From: Bacteroidales bacterium
Lineage (GTDB): Bacteria > Bacteroidota > Bacteroidia > Bacteroidales > UBA3824
Direction of reading: 5' to 3'
Length of the DNA: 64,000 nt
Assembly: GCA_017541145.1 (NCBI GenBank)
Contig: JAFXZT010000043.1
Span: forward strand, 1-64,000
Shown here: positions 18,772 to 27,723 of the stretch, piece by piece
Layout: every line of letters starts with the position of its first letter
Position numbering within the stretch: the stretch's first letter is position 1
Notes under the pieces: generated by a model
Database searches by the model: none
Told to the model about the DNA's origin: nothing
Seen by the model: the letters and a program-made list of their open reading frames with translations, nothing else
Made by a program: the position numbers and the translations under genes

Positions 18772-19374
18772 TTAATCTTTAATAATGATACCGTGAAGTA
18801 TCAGATTGAGCAGCTGATCGATTCTCGATGTAAATTCTTCTGCGTCGTCGGTCCTGAAAAGATAGTCTTCGATACCTTTTACTGCCATGATTAGTGCCAT
18901 TGCTGCAAGGTCGAGATCTTTTACGTTGAAATACAGCTTTTGTACGCCTTCTTCCAAGATGTCTTTGAATAATCTGATTTCTTCTCTGTCGTACAAAATG
19001 TTGAGCCTTCGTACAAAATCGATGTGACGAAGTTTTGTGTTTTTGAGCGCCGAATGAAACAAAGTATAAATTTTGATGATATTCATTCTTGTCAAAACAT
19101 ATACTTTGATTTTCTCTACCGGATTGGGCGTTGCTGCAAGTGCATCAATAATAGTGTGTCTGAATGCAACAGCTTCTTTTAGAACCACCGATTGAAAAAT
19201 CTGCTCTTTGCTTTTGAAATAGTAGTAAATAGAACTTTTGCCTTTGCCGGCGGCTTTGGCAATGTGATCCATGCGAGTTTTGTCGTACCCGTACTTGTTA
19301 AAAACCTGACGTGCTATTTTTATTATTGCATCGCGGTTTTTATTCTTTTTGAGAGTTTCGTTAGGATCCATCAT
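18772..19374 (-). CDS. TetR/AcrR family transcriptional regulator
   Basis: 200 aa from the ATG at 19372-19374. The alternative GTG at 19405-19407 lies at or upstream of the predicted transcription start and is not preferred. The N-terminal helix-turn-helix is typical: RDAIIKIARQVFNKYGYDKTRMDHIAKAAGKGKSSIYYYFKSKEQIF (about residues 13-60 of this start). The C-terminal helical ligand domain is unassigned. As the first gene of an operon with porX and tsaE it may regulate its own operon; the ligand is unknown. Confidence 0.93.
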   Translation of the reverse strand: MMDPNETLKKNKNRDAIIKIARQVFNKYGYDKTRMDHIAKAAGKGKSSIYYYFKSKEQIFQSVVLKEAVAFRHTIIDALAATPNPVEKIKVYVLTRMNIIKIYTLFHSALKNTKLRHIDFVRRLNILYDREEIRLFKDILEEGVQKLYFNVKDLDLAAMALIMAVKGIEDYLFRTDDAEEFTSRIDQLLNLILHGIIIKD

Positions 19375-19409
19375 TTTCGTGTCGGTTTGTTTGATGATTA
19401 TTTTCACGG

Positions 19410-19441
19410 CTAAGTTAGATTTTATTTCTTACAGATACAAA
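19410..19441 (-). promoter_or_regulatory. Promoter of the tetR-porX-tsaE-ald operon
   Basis: The minus strand reads TTTG (complement of 19438-19441), a 20-nt spacer and TAACTTAG (complement of 19410-19417), one base off TAnnTTTG. The predicted start near 19403 supports the downstream ATG for tetR. Confidence 0.55.
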
Positions 19442-19572
19442 CTTTTTTTATGATTTTAGAATTTTTTTAATTCAATATTTGTTTCTAACGTGTTATTAAT
19501 TAATTTGGTAGATACTAAAATTTGATTTTAAAAAAAAATCTGTATAATAGTATTTTTATCGTCAAAAATACT

Positions 19573-19580
19573 TATCTTTG
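19573..19580 (+). promoter_or_regulatory. -7 promoter element upstream of rprX
   Basis: TATCTTTG lies 21 bp before the rprX ATG. The -33 region is T-rich without a clear TTTG. Confidence 0.5.
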
Positions 19581-19601
19581 TGCCAATAATTAGATTTTCA
19601 G

Positions 19602-21146
19602 ATGAGCAAAAAAATAATTTGGGTGTTGGCGATTATTATGTTCGGCACGATGGTTTGGCTTATTGTAATACAATATTCTTGGTTTCGTACTGCCTTGTCA
19701 TTGCGTCAACAGCAATTTTCACAACAAGTAATGCATTCACTTTCAGGTGTTGTCACCAAACTGGAAGAGCGTGAGGCTGTTATGCAGCTTAGAAACGAGG
19801 TGATTACTGTTAGTTTTGATTCTATTCCTTCTTTCTACAATTCTGACGTTGATATCAGTCAGGGCGGACATGTTTTGGTAGATTCGATGTTGAATGATTC
19901 AGCGCAAAAAAAATCAGAAACGATTGTGGCTGTTAGCAAAGATTCTTTGTATTATACTTTGTCTGACACTTCAAGCGGTACATTTCTGTTTGATTCTCAG
20001 AGTATGGATTTGGAAGAATTTCAAGAGAAAATCCGCGAGAGAGTTCACCGTGACAAAACTGTCTTTGTAGAAAATCTTGTTAACTCACTTATCAGAAAAA
20101 AAGTTAATATCGAAGACCGTGTTTCTCCGTGCGTTATCGACGATATTCTTAAGCAGCAGTTGAATAACAACGGTATTTATATCGATTACAAATTTGCATT
20201 GTTGAGAGACGACCGTTCTCCGTTTTTCGCTTCAAAGGGTTACAATCAAGACGAAATTGTTAACAGTTATGAGGTAACATTGTATCCTTCTGATATCATT
20301 TCGCCTAAATGTTTTCTTACGATATATTTTCCGGAAGAGAACAGTTTCAATATTTTGTCGCTCAAGAAAAATGTTATAACAGGTATTGTTCTTACCTTGA
20401 TTATTATTATAACATTTATTGCTACATTGCGCATAATTTTGAGACAGAAAAAATTGTCGGAAATGAAAACGGATTTTGTTAACAATATGACTCATGAGCT
20501 GAAAACACCGATTACTTCTATTTCGCTTGCAAGTCAGATGTTGAAAGATCCGTCGGTTGTAGAAAACAGTCAGACCCTTGCACAAATTTCTTCCGTAATT
20601 GAAGAAGAGAGCAAACGTCTTGGTTATCAAGTAGAACGCGTTTTGCAAATGGCAAAAGTAGATCGCGGTAAACTTGCACTTACGGTAAAAGAATTGTATA
20701 TCAATGATATAATCAAAAAAGTTGTAAAATCTTTTGACTTGAAAGTAAAAGACAAAGAAGGAACTCTTACTTGCGAATACAATGCAAAAGATGATATGAT
20801 AGATGGTGATGAGGTTCATATTACCAACCTTATTTCCAATCTTTTGGACAATGCTCTGAAATATACCGAGGAAAAACCGATTTTGAGAGTTACAACTTCC
20901 AACGTAAAAAAAGGAGTTGAGATTACAATTTCGGATAACGGTATCGGTATCAGTCACGAAGATCAAAAACGTATTTTTGAACAGTTTTTCAGAGTTCATA
21001 CCGGTAATATCCACAATGTGAAAGGGTTTGGTATCGGACTTAGTTACGTGAAAAAAATTGTGGAAGAGCATCACGGAAAAATAAATGTAAAATCAGAAAT
21101 TGGCAAAGGTACCACTTTTTTTGTATATTTGCCGTTTAATCAATAA
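19602..21146 (+). CDS. rprX: Sensor histidine kinase RprX
   Basis: 514 aa, close to known RprX. TM1 is at ~6-26, a ~225-residue periplasmic sensor region follows, then TM2 (~258-279), HisKA with NNMTHELKTPITS (phospho-acceptor His298) and HATPase_c with N box LISNLLDNALKYT, G1 ISDNGIGIS and G2 GFGIGLSYV. It should phosphorylate RprY, encoded 22 bp downstream. In Bacteroides and Porphyromonas this pair is linked to envelope and oxidative stress responses. The assignment rests on the partner's strong similarity to RprY. Confidence 0.92.
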   Translation: MSKKIIWVLAIIMFGTMVWLIVIQYSWFRTALSLRQQQFSQQVMHSLSGVVTKLEEREAVMQLRNEVITVSFDSIPSFYNSDVDISQGGHVLVDSMLNDSAQKKSETIVAVSKDSLYYTLSDTSSGTFLFDSQSMDLEEFQEKIRERVHRDKTVFVENLVNSLIRKKVNIEDRVSPCVIDDILKQQLNNNGIYIDYKFALLRDDRSPFFASKGYNQDEIVNSYEVTLYPSDIISPKCFLTIYFPEENSFNILSLKKNVITGIVLTLIIIITFIATLRIILRQKKLSEMKTDFVNNMTHELKTPITSISLASQMLKDPSVVENSQTLAQISSVIEEESKRLGYQVERVLQMAKVDRGKLALTVKELYINDIIKKVVKSFDLKVKDKEGTLTCEYNAKDDMIDGDEVHITNLISNLLDNALKYTEEKPILRVTTSNVKKGVEITISDNGIGISHEDQKRIFEQFFRVHTGNIHNVKGFGIGLSYVKKIVEEHHGKINVKSEIGKGTTFFVYLPFNQ

Positions 21147-21168
21147 ATAAATTAATATCTAATAATCT

Positions 21169-21873
21169 ATGGAAAGAAAAGTAACAATATTGTTGGCAGA
21201 AGATGACGTAAATTTGGGTTCGTTGCTCAAACAATATCTCGAAGCCAAAAATTATTTTGTAGATTTGTATCCGGATGGCGAAAAAGCCATTGACGGTTTT
21301 CATCACAATATTTACGACATCTGCGTTTTGGACGTGATGATGCCGAAAAAAGACGGTTTCCAAGTTGCTACCGAAATTAGGGAAATTAATACTACAATTC
21401 CTATTATCTTCTTGACTGCCAAAGCTTTGAAAGAAGATGTTCTCAACGGTTTTAAGATTGGTGCCGACGATTATATTACAAAGCCTTTCAATATGGAAGA
21501 ACTCTTGTTGAGAATGGAGGCCGTATTGCGTCGTTCAGGCGTTTCGGATGCCGAAGTCGGTTCTACTTACAAATTGGGAAGCTATGTTTATGATTCCAAC
21601 AAGCAGACTCTTACATACAAAGATCACGAGCCTACAAAACTCACTACCAAAGAGTCTGAACTTTTGAAACTTTTGTGTATGAATATGAACAAAGTTCTTG
21701 AAAGAAATTATGCTCTCAATCAGGTTTGGGAAGATGACAACTATTTTAATGCTCGTAGTATGGATGTTTATATCACAAAATTGAGAAAACTTCTCAAAAA
21801 CGACAGCCATCTCGAAATCCTTAATATTCACGGAAAAGGATACAAACTTATTGTATCAGACGACAATAATTAA
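21169..21873 (+). CDS. rprY: OmpR-family response regulator RprY
   Basis: 234 aa. The receiver domain has Asp12/Asp13 and phospho-acceptor Asp55 in CVLDVMMPKKDGF, plus TAKALKEDVLNGFKIGADDYITKPF. The winged-helix domain contains LTTKESELLKLLC and NYFNARSMDVYITKLRK. These segments closely follow Bacteroides RprY as I know it. Its stop codon is immediately followed by the ATG of the PorW/SprE gene with no gap, which implies coupled translation. Confidence 0.95.
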   Translation: MERKVTILLAEDDVNLGSLLKQYLEAKNYFVDLYPDGEKAIDGFHHNIYDICVLDVMMPKKDGFQVATEIREINTTIPIIFLTAKALKEDVLNGFKIGADDYITKPFNMEELLLRMEAVLRRSGVSDAEVGSTYKLGSYVYDSNKQTLTYKDHEPTKLTTKESELLKLLCMNMNKVLERNYALNQVWEDDNYFNARSMDVYITKLRKLLKNDSHLEILNIHGKGYKLIVSDDNN

Positions 21874-24489
21874 ATGAGTTTTTATAGTAAAATAGCATTG
21901 TTGTTGTGCGCCATAGGATTGTTGGCGGCAGGGTGCAGCAACACCAAAAACACTGCTGCTACCCGTGCCTTTCATAATCTTACGGCGCATTATAATGTTA
22001 TTTTTGAGGCTCAACAATCGTACGATAAAGGAATTCTTGCCATAGAAGACGGACTGAAAGTAAATTATACAGAATTGCTTCCGGTTTGGAAACTCGACGA
22101 CCCTCAAGCTTCAGAAATCGCTACTTCGTATATGGACGCTTGTGTGGAAGAGTGTGGCAAGAATATCTTAAAACATTCTATCACGTCCAAACCGAATAAG
22201 AAATATTCCAAAACAGGGATGTCTCAAAACGATGAAGCTTTTTACAGCAAAGCCGAATATTGTAAATGGATTGACGATACGTATTTGCTTATGGGAAAGG
22301 CAAATTACGTAACTCGTGACCTCGACCGCGCTGAATCTGCTCTTCAGCTTGGTATTACACGTTTCAAACACGAACCGTCAAAATTTGAAGCGATGTTTTG
22401 GCTGGCGAAAACTTTTTGGGCGCAGAAAAATTACAACGAATCCAAAGAACTTCTTACAAAACTCCGTCAAGACAAAAGACATCCGAAAACTCTCGATAAA
22501 GATATTTCAAAACTTTTTGCGGATTTGGCAATCAAGGAGCGACATTACGACGAGGCAATCAAACACCTGAATGATGCTTTGGCGTTGATAAAAAAACGTA
22601 AAAAAAACGAACGCGCTTGGTTGATTTTTATCTTGGGTGACCTCAATCGTTTGGCCGGACATTATCCTGATGCCAAAAGATGTTACGAAACGGTTATAAA
22701 ACTAAATCCGCAGTATTCAATGGTTTTCAATGCGAAAATCAATCTTGCTACCGTTTTTACTCCGGGTGATAATGTTGACTATATAAAATCGCAATTGCTC
22801 GCTCTTGCTGCCGACGACAAAAATGCTGAATACAAAGATCAAATTTATTTTGCACTTGCTGAACTTGACAACCGAAACGGCAACAAGCAGTCAGCACTTG
22901 TTAACTACAAAAAATCAGCGCATTATTCATCACAAAACAATGTTCAAAAAGCAAAATCTTACTTAGCAATTGCTGACATCTATTTCGATAAAAACGATTA
23001 CATCAATTCGGGTAAATTTTATGATTCTACAATGCAATATATGCCGACCACTTATTCCGGTTACGGCGAAATAAGTGCAAAAGCCAAGAATTTAACCGAA
23101 TTGATTTCTTTTATCAACGAGGCTCAGAATCAGGACAGTTTGCAACGTGTAGCGAATATGCCGGTTCAAGAGAGAAAGAAATTTATTGCAAAAATTATTG
23201 ACGATGTAATTGTAAAAGAAGAAGCTGAAAAAATTGCTCAAACCAATCCTTATTATCAGTCGAATGATAATAATTACGGTGTAGAATTTACCGGTACTGA
23301 CGGAAATCCGAACTTTTCCGGCAAATGGTATTTGTACAATGTTACGGCATTGAATTATGGTCGTCAGGAATTTTTGAAAAAATGGGGTAACCGTCCTCTT
23401 GAAGACAATTGGCGTAGAAAAAACAAAACTACAAGTGCCGTTATCCCTGAAGATGAGGAAGTTGAAGAAGATAAATCGGATTCTACAATTACCAACAAGA
23501 ATCCCGAATTTTATACACGTAATTTACCGTTGACAGATTCTGCAATGAAAGCCTGTATCAACAAGGAAGCTGATGCATGGTTTGCCGTTGCTACAATTTA
23601 TTACGACAAAATCGGCGATGTTGACAAAGCCGTTGAAACTCTTTTATTTATCAATCAGCAACATCCCGACCATTATCTGAAAGCGCAATGTTATTATCAG
23701 CTTTACAAACTTTATGTTAGTAAAGGCGAATTTCAGATGGCAAATTATGTAAAAAGTCAGTTGGAAAGCGAATTTCCCGAATCAGGATATTCCAAAATTC
23801 TCAACGATCCGAAATATCTTGAACATATCGCAAAACGTAAGAATCAAGCTAATCAGATGTATGAGAATGTTATTACAGAATTTAATAACGGTAACTATTC
23901 GCAGGCTCTAAATATCTGTCAACAAGGACAAAACGATTTTGCTGACTTGGAAATCGCCGAAAACTTTATTTACATGGAAGCGCGTTGCTACGGTAACCTT
24001 CAGAATACTGAAAAAATGAAACATCGCTTAACATTTTTGATAGAGAATTACCCCGGCAGCAAACTTATTCCGTATGCGAAAAACAAACTTTCGGCTTTGG
24101 AAACCGGAAATTTCGAGACCATGAAATTTAAGTCTGACACCGATAACGAGCCGCATTATCTTTGTATTTGTGTCAATACCGAAAATCCTAAAGCTAAAGA
24201 AGTTAACTTCATACTTTTGGATTTCTGTGCAAATTCAGGATTGAGTCAGGCAGATGTTGAACAGAAAAAAATCAGTAGCAGTAAAACTGTTTATTACGCA
24301 TATCCGTTGCAAAACAAAATTACTGCGATAGATTATATACAAAAATTCACGAGTAAAAACCGTTCACAATTGATTCCGGAAAAAGATTTCGTGATTTTCT
24401 GTATTAGTGAATCCAACTTTGCGCTTATTAACGAAGAATCAGATATTGAATCATATACCAATTTTTACTTGACACGTTACACTAACTAA
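21874..24489 (+). CDS. porW: TPR lipoprotein PorW/SprE of the type IX secretion system
   Basis: 871 aa, matching SprE/PorW size. Lipoprotein signal with LAAGC (Cys21), then the family-typical NTAATRAFHNLTAHYNVIF. Multiple TPR units follow (e.g. ~150-180, ~195-290, ~330-390 and ~565-640, ~690-760), and the C-terminal domain (~770-870) is globular. PorW/SprE is a periplasmic lipoprotein needed for type IX secretion and, in flavobacteria, for gliding. The gene abuts rprY and is followed 14 bp later by another lipoprotein gene. Confidence 0.87.
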   Translation: MSFYSKIALLLCAIGLLAAGCSNTKNTAATRAFHNLTAHYNVIFEAQQSYDKGILAIEDGLKVNYTELLPVWKLDDPQASEIATSYMDACVEECGKNILKHSITSKPNKKYSKTGMSQNDEAFYSKAEYCKWIDDTYLLMGKANYVTRDLDRAESALQLGITRFKHEPSKFEAMFWLAKTFWAQKNYNESKELLTKLRQDKRHPKTLDKDISKLFADLAIKERHYDEAIKHLNDALALIKKRKKNERAWLIFILGDLNRLAGHYPDAKRCYETVIKLNPQYSMVFNAKINLATVFTPGDNVDYIKSQLLALAADDKNAEYKDQIYFALAELDNRNGNKQSALVNYKKSAHYSSQNNVQKAKSYLAIADIYFDKNDYINSGKFYDSTMQYMPTTYSGYGEISAKAKNLTELISFINEAQNQDSLQRVANMPVQERKKFIAKIIDDVIVKEEAEKIAQTNPYYQSNDNNYGVEFTGTDGNPNFSGKWYLYNVTALNYGRQEFLKKWGNRPLEDNWRRKNKTTSAVIPEDEEVEEDKSDSTITNKNPEFYTRNLPLTDSAMKACINKEADAWFAVATIYYDKIGDVDKAVETLLFINQQHPDHYLKAQCYYQLYKLYVSKGEFQMANYVKSQLESEFPESGYSKILNDPKYLEHIAKRKNQANQMYENVITEFNNGNYSQALNICQQGQNDFADLEIAENFIYMEARCYGNLQNTEKMKHRLTFLIENYPGSKLIPYAKNKLSALETGNFETMKFKSDTDNEPHYLCICVNTENPKAKEVNFILLDFCANSGLSQADVEQKKISSSKTVYYAYPLQNKITAIDYIQKFTSKNRSQLIPEKDFVIFCISESNFALINEESDIESYTNFYLTRYTN

Positions 24490-24503
24490 ATAAAAGATTT
24501 ATT

Positions 24504-25475
24504 ATGAAACGAATTATACTTTTACTTTTGACATCGATTTTGATTGTATCATGTGGTGACAATCAGAAACCAATCAGCAATGCAGAGAGCAAAGATACAG
24601 TAGTGAAACATCAGGTTCAAACTACTAAAGTTCCTGACTATCAAGCTGATTATTTCTACGTCGTGGATGAGAATTCAGATATATTTGTAGGAAATTCTCC
24701 TGACGATCTTCAGATTACAGAGGTAAATGGGTTTGATGCCGTAATTTCTCCAAATGGTAAATATTTGGTTTATACGGCTTTGATAGCAAATCGCAGAAGT
24801 ATTTATATCTATCATATTGATTCAAAATCAAGCAATTTGCTAAATTTACCGCCTGATAATGAGGCTTATATGGGAAGTTTTTCGCCGGACAGCTGTTATA
24901 TTGCGGCTAATTTTTTTACAAATAATTATCATTGGAATATCGCACTTTATGATTTGAAAAAAGATACTTTCAAGTTGATAGGAAAAGAAAAAAATTGCGA
25001 TTATTTTAGTCCGACATTTTCTCCTGATTGTAAATATTTGGTTTTTCATGATATGGAAAAACTTTATGTTTATGATTTCAAAGGATTTGCATCAAAATTC
25101 AATAAAACAATTGCTTGTGAAAATTTCTGTACACAAAATGATATGGGAATATCCTCAAACAACAAATTTCAGATAATGAGCGGTGAACAATATATCGTGT
25201 TTACTTATGATTATTTTTCACAAGAACGTTTGGAAACCACAGTGTTGGCATATTATGATGTAGAGACCGGAGAAATTACAGAATTGTCAAACAAAAAGAC
25301 AAATACATGTCTTGATTTTGCCCTTTCTCACGACGGATTAATCTATTTCTTGTTGTCAAACAACGACAATCCCGACGAAGCACAGCTTTATGTAGCAAAA
25401 ACTGACGGTCAGAAACCTGCAAAAGTTTCTTCACATATTTTCCAAACTCCGTGTAGTTTTTCTATTGCTAATTGA
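24504..25475 (+). CDS. Lipoprotein with TolB/WD40-like propeller repeats
   Basis: 323 aa. Lipoprotein signal with Cys17 (LIVSC). The rest contains repeated blade-like motifs such as VISPNGKYLVYTA, SFSPDSCYIAANF, TFSPDCKYLVFHD and ALSHDGLIYFLLS, typical of TolB/PD40 beta-propellers. Such domains bind peptides or act as scaffolds at the outer membrane. It directly follows porW, so an accessory T9SS or envelope role is possible. It lacks the TPR and OmpA domains of PorE and is not assigned to it. Confidence 0.8.
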   Translation: MKRIILLLLTSILIVSCGDNQKPISNAESKDTVVKHQVQTTKVPDYQADYFYVVDENSDIFVGNSPDDLQITEVNGFDAVISPNGKYLVYTALIANRRSIYIYHIDSKSSNLLNLPPDNEAYMGSFSPDSCYIAANFFTNNYHWNIALYDLKKDTFKLIGKEKNCDYFSPTFSPDCKYLVFHDMEKLYVYDFKGFASKFNKTIACENFCTQNDMGISSNNKFQIMSGEQYIVFTYDYFSQERLETTVLAYYDVETGEITELSNKKTNTCLDFALSHDGLIYFLLSNNDNPDEAQLYVAKTDGQKPAKVSSHIFQTPCSFSIAN

Positions 25476-25599
25476 TTTACGAGACTTCATATTGAAAAAA
25501 ACGAAAAAAAATTGTGCTATTCCCAAAAAAGTATTTATTTTTACAAAAGTTTTAAATACAAGTTATTCGAGTATATAATTATTTAAATTTTAACACATT

Positions 25600-26088
25600 A
25601 TGTCTAAAATAAAATTATTAGGATTAGCATTTTTGTCCTTGGCAATGATTACTTTGGTAGATTGCAAAGGCAATAAGGGCGGTGATAATTCCGCAGAAAA
25701 TGATACTGCGCTTTCATTGCCGGATGATGGTTATGGTGATTTAACTAATGTTGATATCAACGATAACGGTCAAGTTGATTCTTCTGTACTTAACGAACAA
25801 GTACTTACAGAAGATCAAAACGGAAATTTGATTCCGGAAGAAACCGAAACTAACAATGATTCTGACAGATTTTATATAATTGCGGGTAGTTTTCAGTTGT
25901 ATAGCAACGCCCAGAAACAAAATCAGAAACTCAAAAACATGGGTTTTGATTCTAAAATTCTTGAACCATACGGTCAGTACAATCGTGTTACAGTAAAAGA
26001 ATTTGCAACACGCGACCAAGCAAGAGCTGCTCTTCCCGGTTTGAGAACTCAAATTAAAGATCAAACTCTTTGGTTGCTCAAGAGATAA
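25600..26088 (+). CDS. SPOR-domain lipoprotein
   Basis: 162 aa. The signal peptide ends LVDC (Cys22), a plausible lipobox. An acidic, low-complexity linker (~25-85) precedes a SPOR domain (~90-160: FYIIAGSFQLYSNAQKQNQKLKNMGFDSKI). SPOR domains bind glycan strands lacking stem peptides, typically at division sites. A terminator-like hairpin follows at 26126-26180. It is 124 bp after the propeller lipoprotein gene and may be transcribed separately. Confidence 0.88.
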   Translation: MSKIKLLGLAFLSLAMITLVDCKGNKGGDNSAENDTALSLPDDGYGDLTNVDINDNGQVDSSVLNEQVLTEDQNGNLIPEETETNNDSDRFYIIAGSFQLYSNAQKQNQKLKNMGFDSKILEPYGQYNRVTVKEFATRDQARAALPGLRTQIKDQTLWLLKR

Positions 26089-26125
26089 TTTTGTCTTGCT
26101 TAACAAAATATTATTTCATATAATA

Positions 26126-26180
26126 CCTGCGATTTCATTACGTTATTAGTTAGAAAAAATGTCATCGCAGGTTTTTATTT
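26126..26180 (+). terminator. Intrinsic-terminator-like hairpin immediately before the cyclase-HD gene
   Basis: CCTGCGAT (26126-26133) pairs perfectly with ATCGCAGG (26164-26171) and is followed by TTTTTATTTT. The T-run ends only ~7 nt before the next ATG. It may simply end the SPOR gene transcript, but its position also suits a 5' attenuator. Confidence 0.7.
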
Positions 26181-26186
26181 TAAGAT

Positions 26187-27704
26187 ATGGAACAAAAGAA
26201 GCCTACCAATTACGAACTTGTTTATCGCACTTCGGCTCTCTTGAAAGAAGTAACCGACCTAAAACTTCTCAATAGGTCGCTTACTGAGCAGTTGGCAAAG
26301 TCGCAGGCTGAGATTTTACGCCTTGAGAATATTCTCGCAATGGTTGCGCCTGAATCTCTGCCAAAAGGTGTTAAATTCAACATCGGCTCCAACACATTGA
26401 GATTCAAGATGGCTACGGTTTTGTTCGTTGATATACGTGGCTTCAAAAATATATCTTCGGAATCTCCCGGCTCCAATTTTATTGATGAGTTGGATCAAAT
26501 TTTTATTCATTTCGACGAAATCGCCAATGATTTTAATCTTCAGACAGTTAAGACAATTGGCGATGCCTACATGTGCGTTGGCGGCATTCCTAAAAAAAAT
26601 ATTACAAACCCTATTGATGTGGTGCTCGCCGCAATGGAAATGAAACGTTATCTGAAAGACCTCAAAGACGAATACACTAAAAAACATAACAGTTTTTGGG
26701 AATTACGAATCGGTATTCATACCGGTCCTGTAATTGCTACGCCTCAAGGTAAAAAGAAAATCTCTTACGATATAAAAGGTGAGACCGTTAACATCGCATC
26801 TCGAATGGCATCTGCTGCCGATGTTGAGAAAATTAATGTTTCGGTTTATACTTACGAATTGGTAAAAGATTATTTTCAAACAGAATATAACGGTTTAACA
26901 CCTGTAAAATATCAAGGTGATTTGGAGATGTATTATATTAAGCGTCTGAAACCGGCTTATTCTGTTGACAGACAACTTGGTGAACATCCTAATGAGAATT
27001 TTACAATAAAGTATTTGCTTAGACAATTCACTGATCTTCAAGAAGAAATACTTGATAAATTAGAGAAAGAATTACCTAAGTATTTACATTATCATAATTT
27101 CAAGCATACAATTGATGTTGTAAATCAAGCCGAACTTATCGGTTATGGCGAAGGTGTTGACGACGAAGACATCCTTTTGTTGAAAACTGCTGCACTTTTC
27201 CACGATACCGGCATGATTGTAGGGTGTGAAAATCATGAATATTACGGTACTCAGATTGCCCGTGAATATCTTCCGTCGTGGAAATATACTCAAGATCAGA
27301 TTGATAAAATTTGTACTTTGATTATGGCAACACAATTGCCTCCTAATCCGCAAAACTTACTTGAAAAAATTATGTGTGACGCCGATTTGGATTATCTTGG
27401 TCGTACTGATTTTATTCCAATCAGCAATTCGCTTTACGATGAACTTATACAATCTGGGCAAAAGATTTCTATACTTGATTGGAACAAAAATCAAGTAAAA
27501 TTCTTAACCGGACATCAGTATTTTACAAGTACAGCGTTGCGATTGAGAATGGTAGGCAAGGAGTATCAAATAGAACGTCTGTCAAAACTTATTGAAGAAG
27601 ACGAGGCAAAACTTGCGGCTTCCGGAACTTTAGATTATGTTGAACATCGTACTGATGAACCGGATGTTGCAGCGCGTATCGAAAGTGATTCTTCAGATCA
27701 TTAA
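26187..27704 (+). CDS. Class III adenylate cyclase fused to an HD-type phosphohydrolase domain
   Basis: 505 aa. A coiled coil (~15-50) precedes a class III cyclase domain (~73-255) with metal Asp82 (VDIRGF) and Asp126 (TIGDAYM), purine-selecting Lys122 and Asp195 (adenine type) and transition-state Asn202/Arg206 (VNIASRM). All key residues for making cAMP are present. The C-terminal HD-superfamily domain (~270-480) has His307, His339-Asp340 (LFHDTG), His350 and an Asp in CDADLDYLG, fitting a metal-dependent phosphohydrolase or cyclic-nucleotide phosphodiesterase. Synthesis and breakdown of the messenger could thus sit in one soluble protein. Nucleotide choice is inferred from residue identity. 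Confidence 0.9.
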   Translation: MEQKKPTNYELVYRTSALLKEVTDLKLLNRSLTEQLAKSQAEILRLENILAMVAPESLPKGVKFNIGSNTLRFKMATVLFVDIRGFKNISSESPGSNFIDELDQIFIHFDEIANDFNLQTVKTIGDAYMCVGGIPKKNITNPIDVVLAAMEMKRYLKDLKDEYTKKHNSFWELRIGIHTGPVIATPQGKKKISYDIKGETVNIASRMASAADVEKINVSVYTYELVKDYFQTEYNGLTPVKYQGDLEMYYIKRLKPAYSVDRQLGEHPNENFTIKYLLRQFTDLQEEILDKLEKELPKYLHYHNFKHTIDVVNQAELIGYGEGVDDEDILLLKTAALFHDTGMIVGCENHEYYGTQIAREYLPSWKYTQDQIDKICTLIMATQLPPNPQNLLEKIMCDADLDYLGRTDFIPISNSLYDELIQSGQKISILDWNKNQVKFLTGHQYFTSTALRLRMVGKEYQIERLSKLIEEDEAKLAASGTLDYVEHRTDEPDVAARIESDSSDH

Positions 27705-27723
27705 TATAACGCTTATTTGATTT

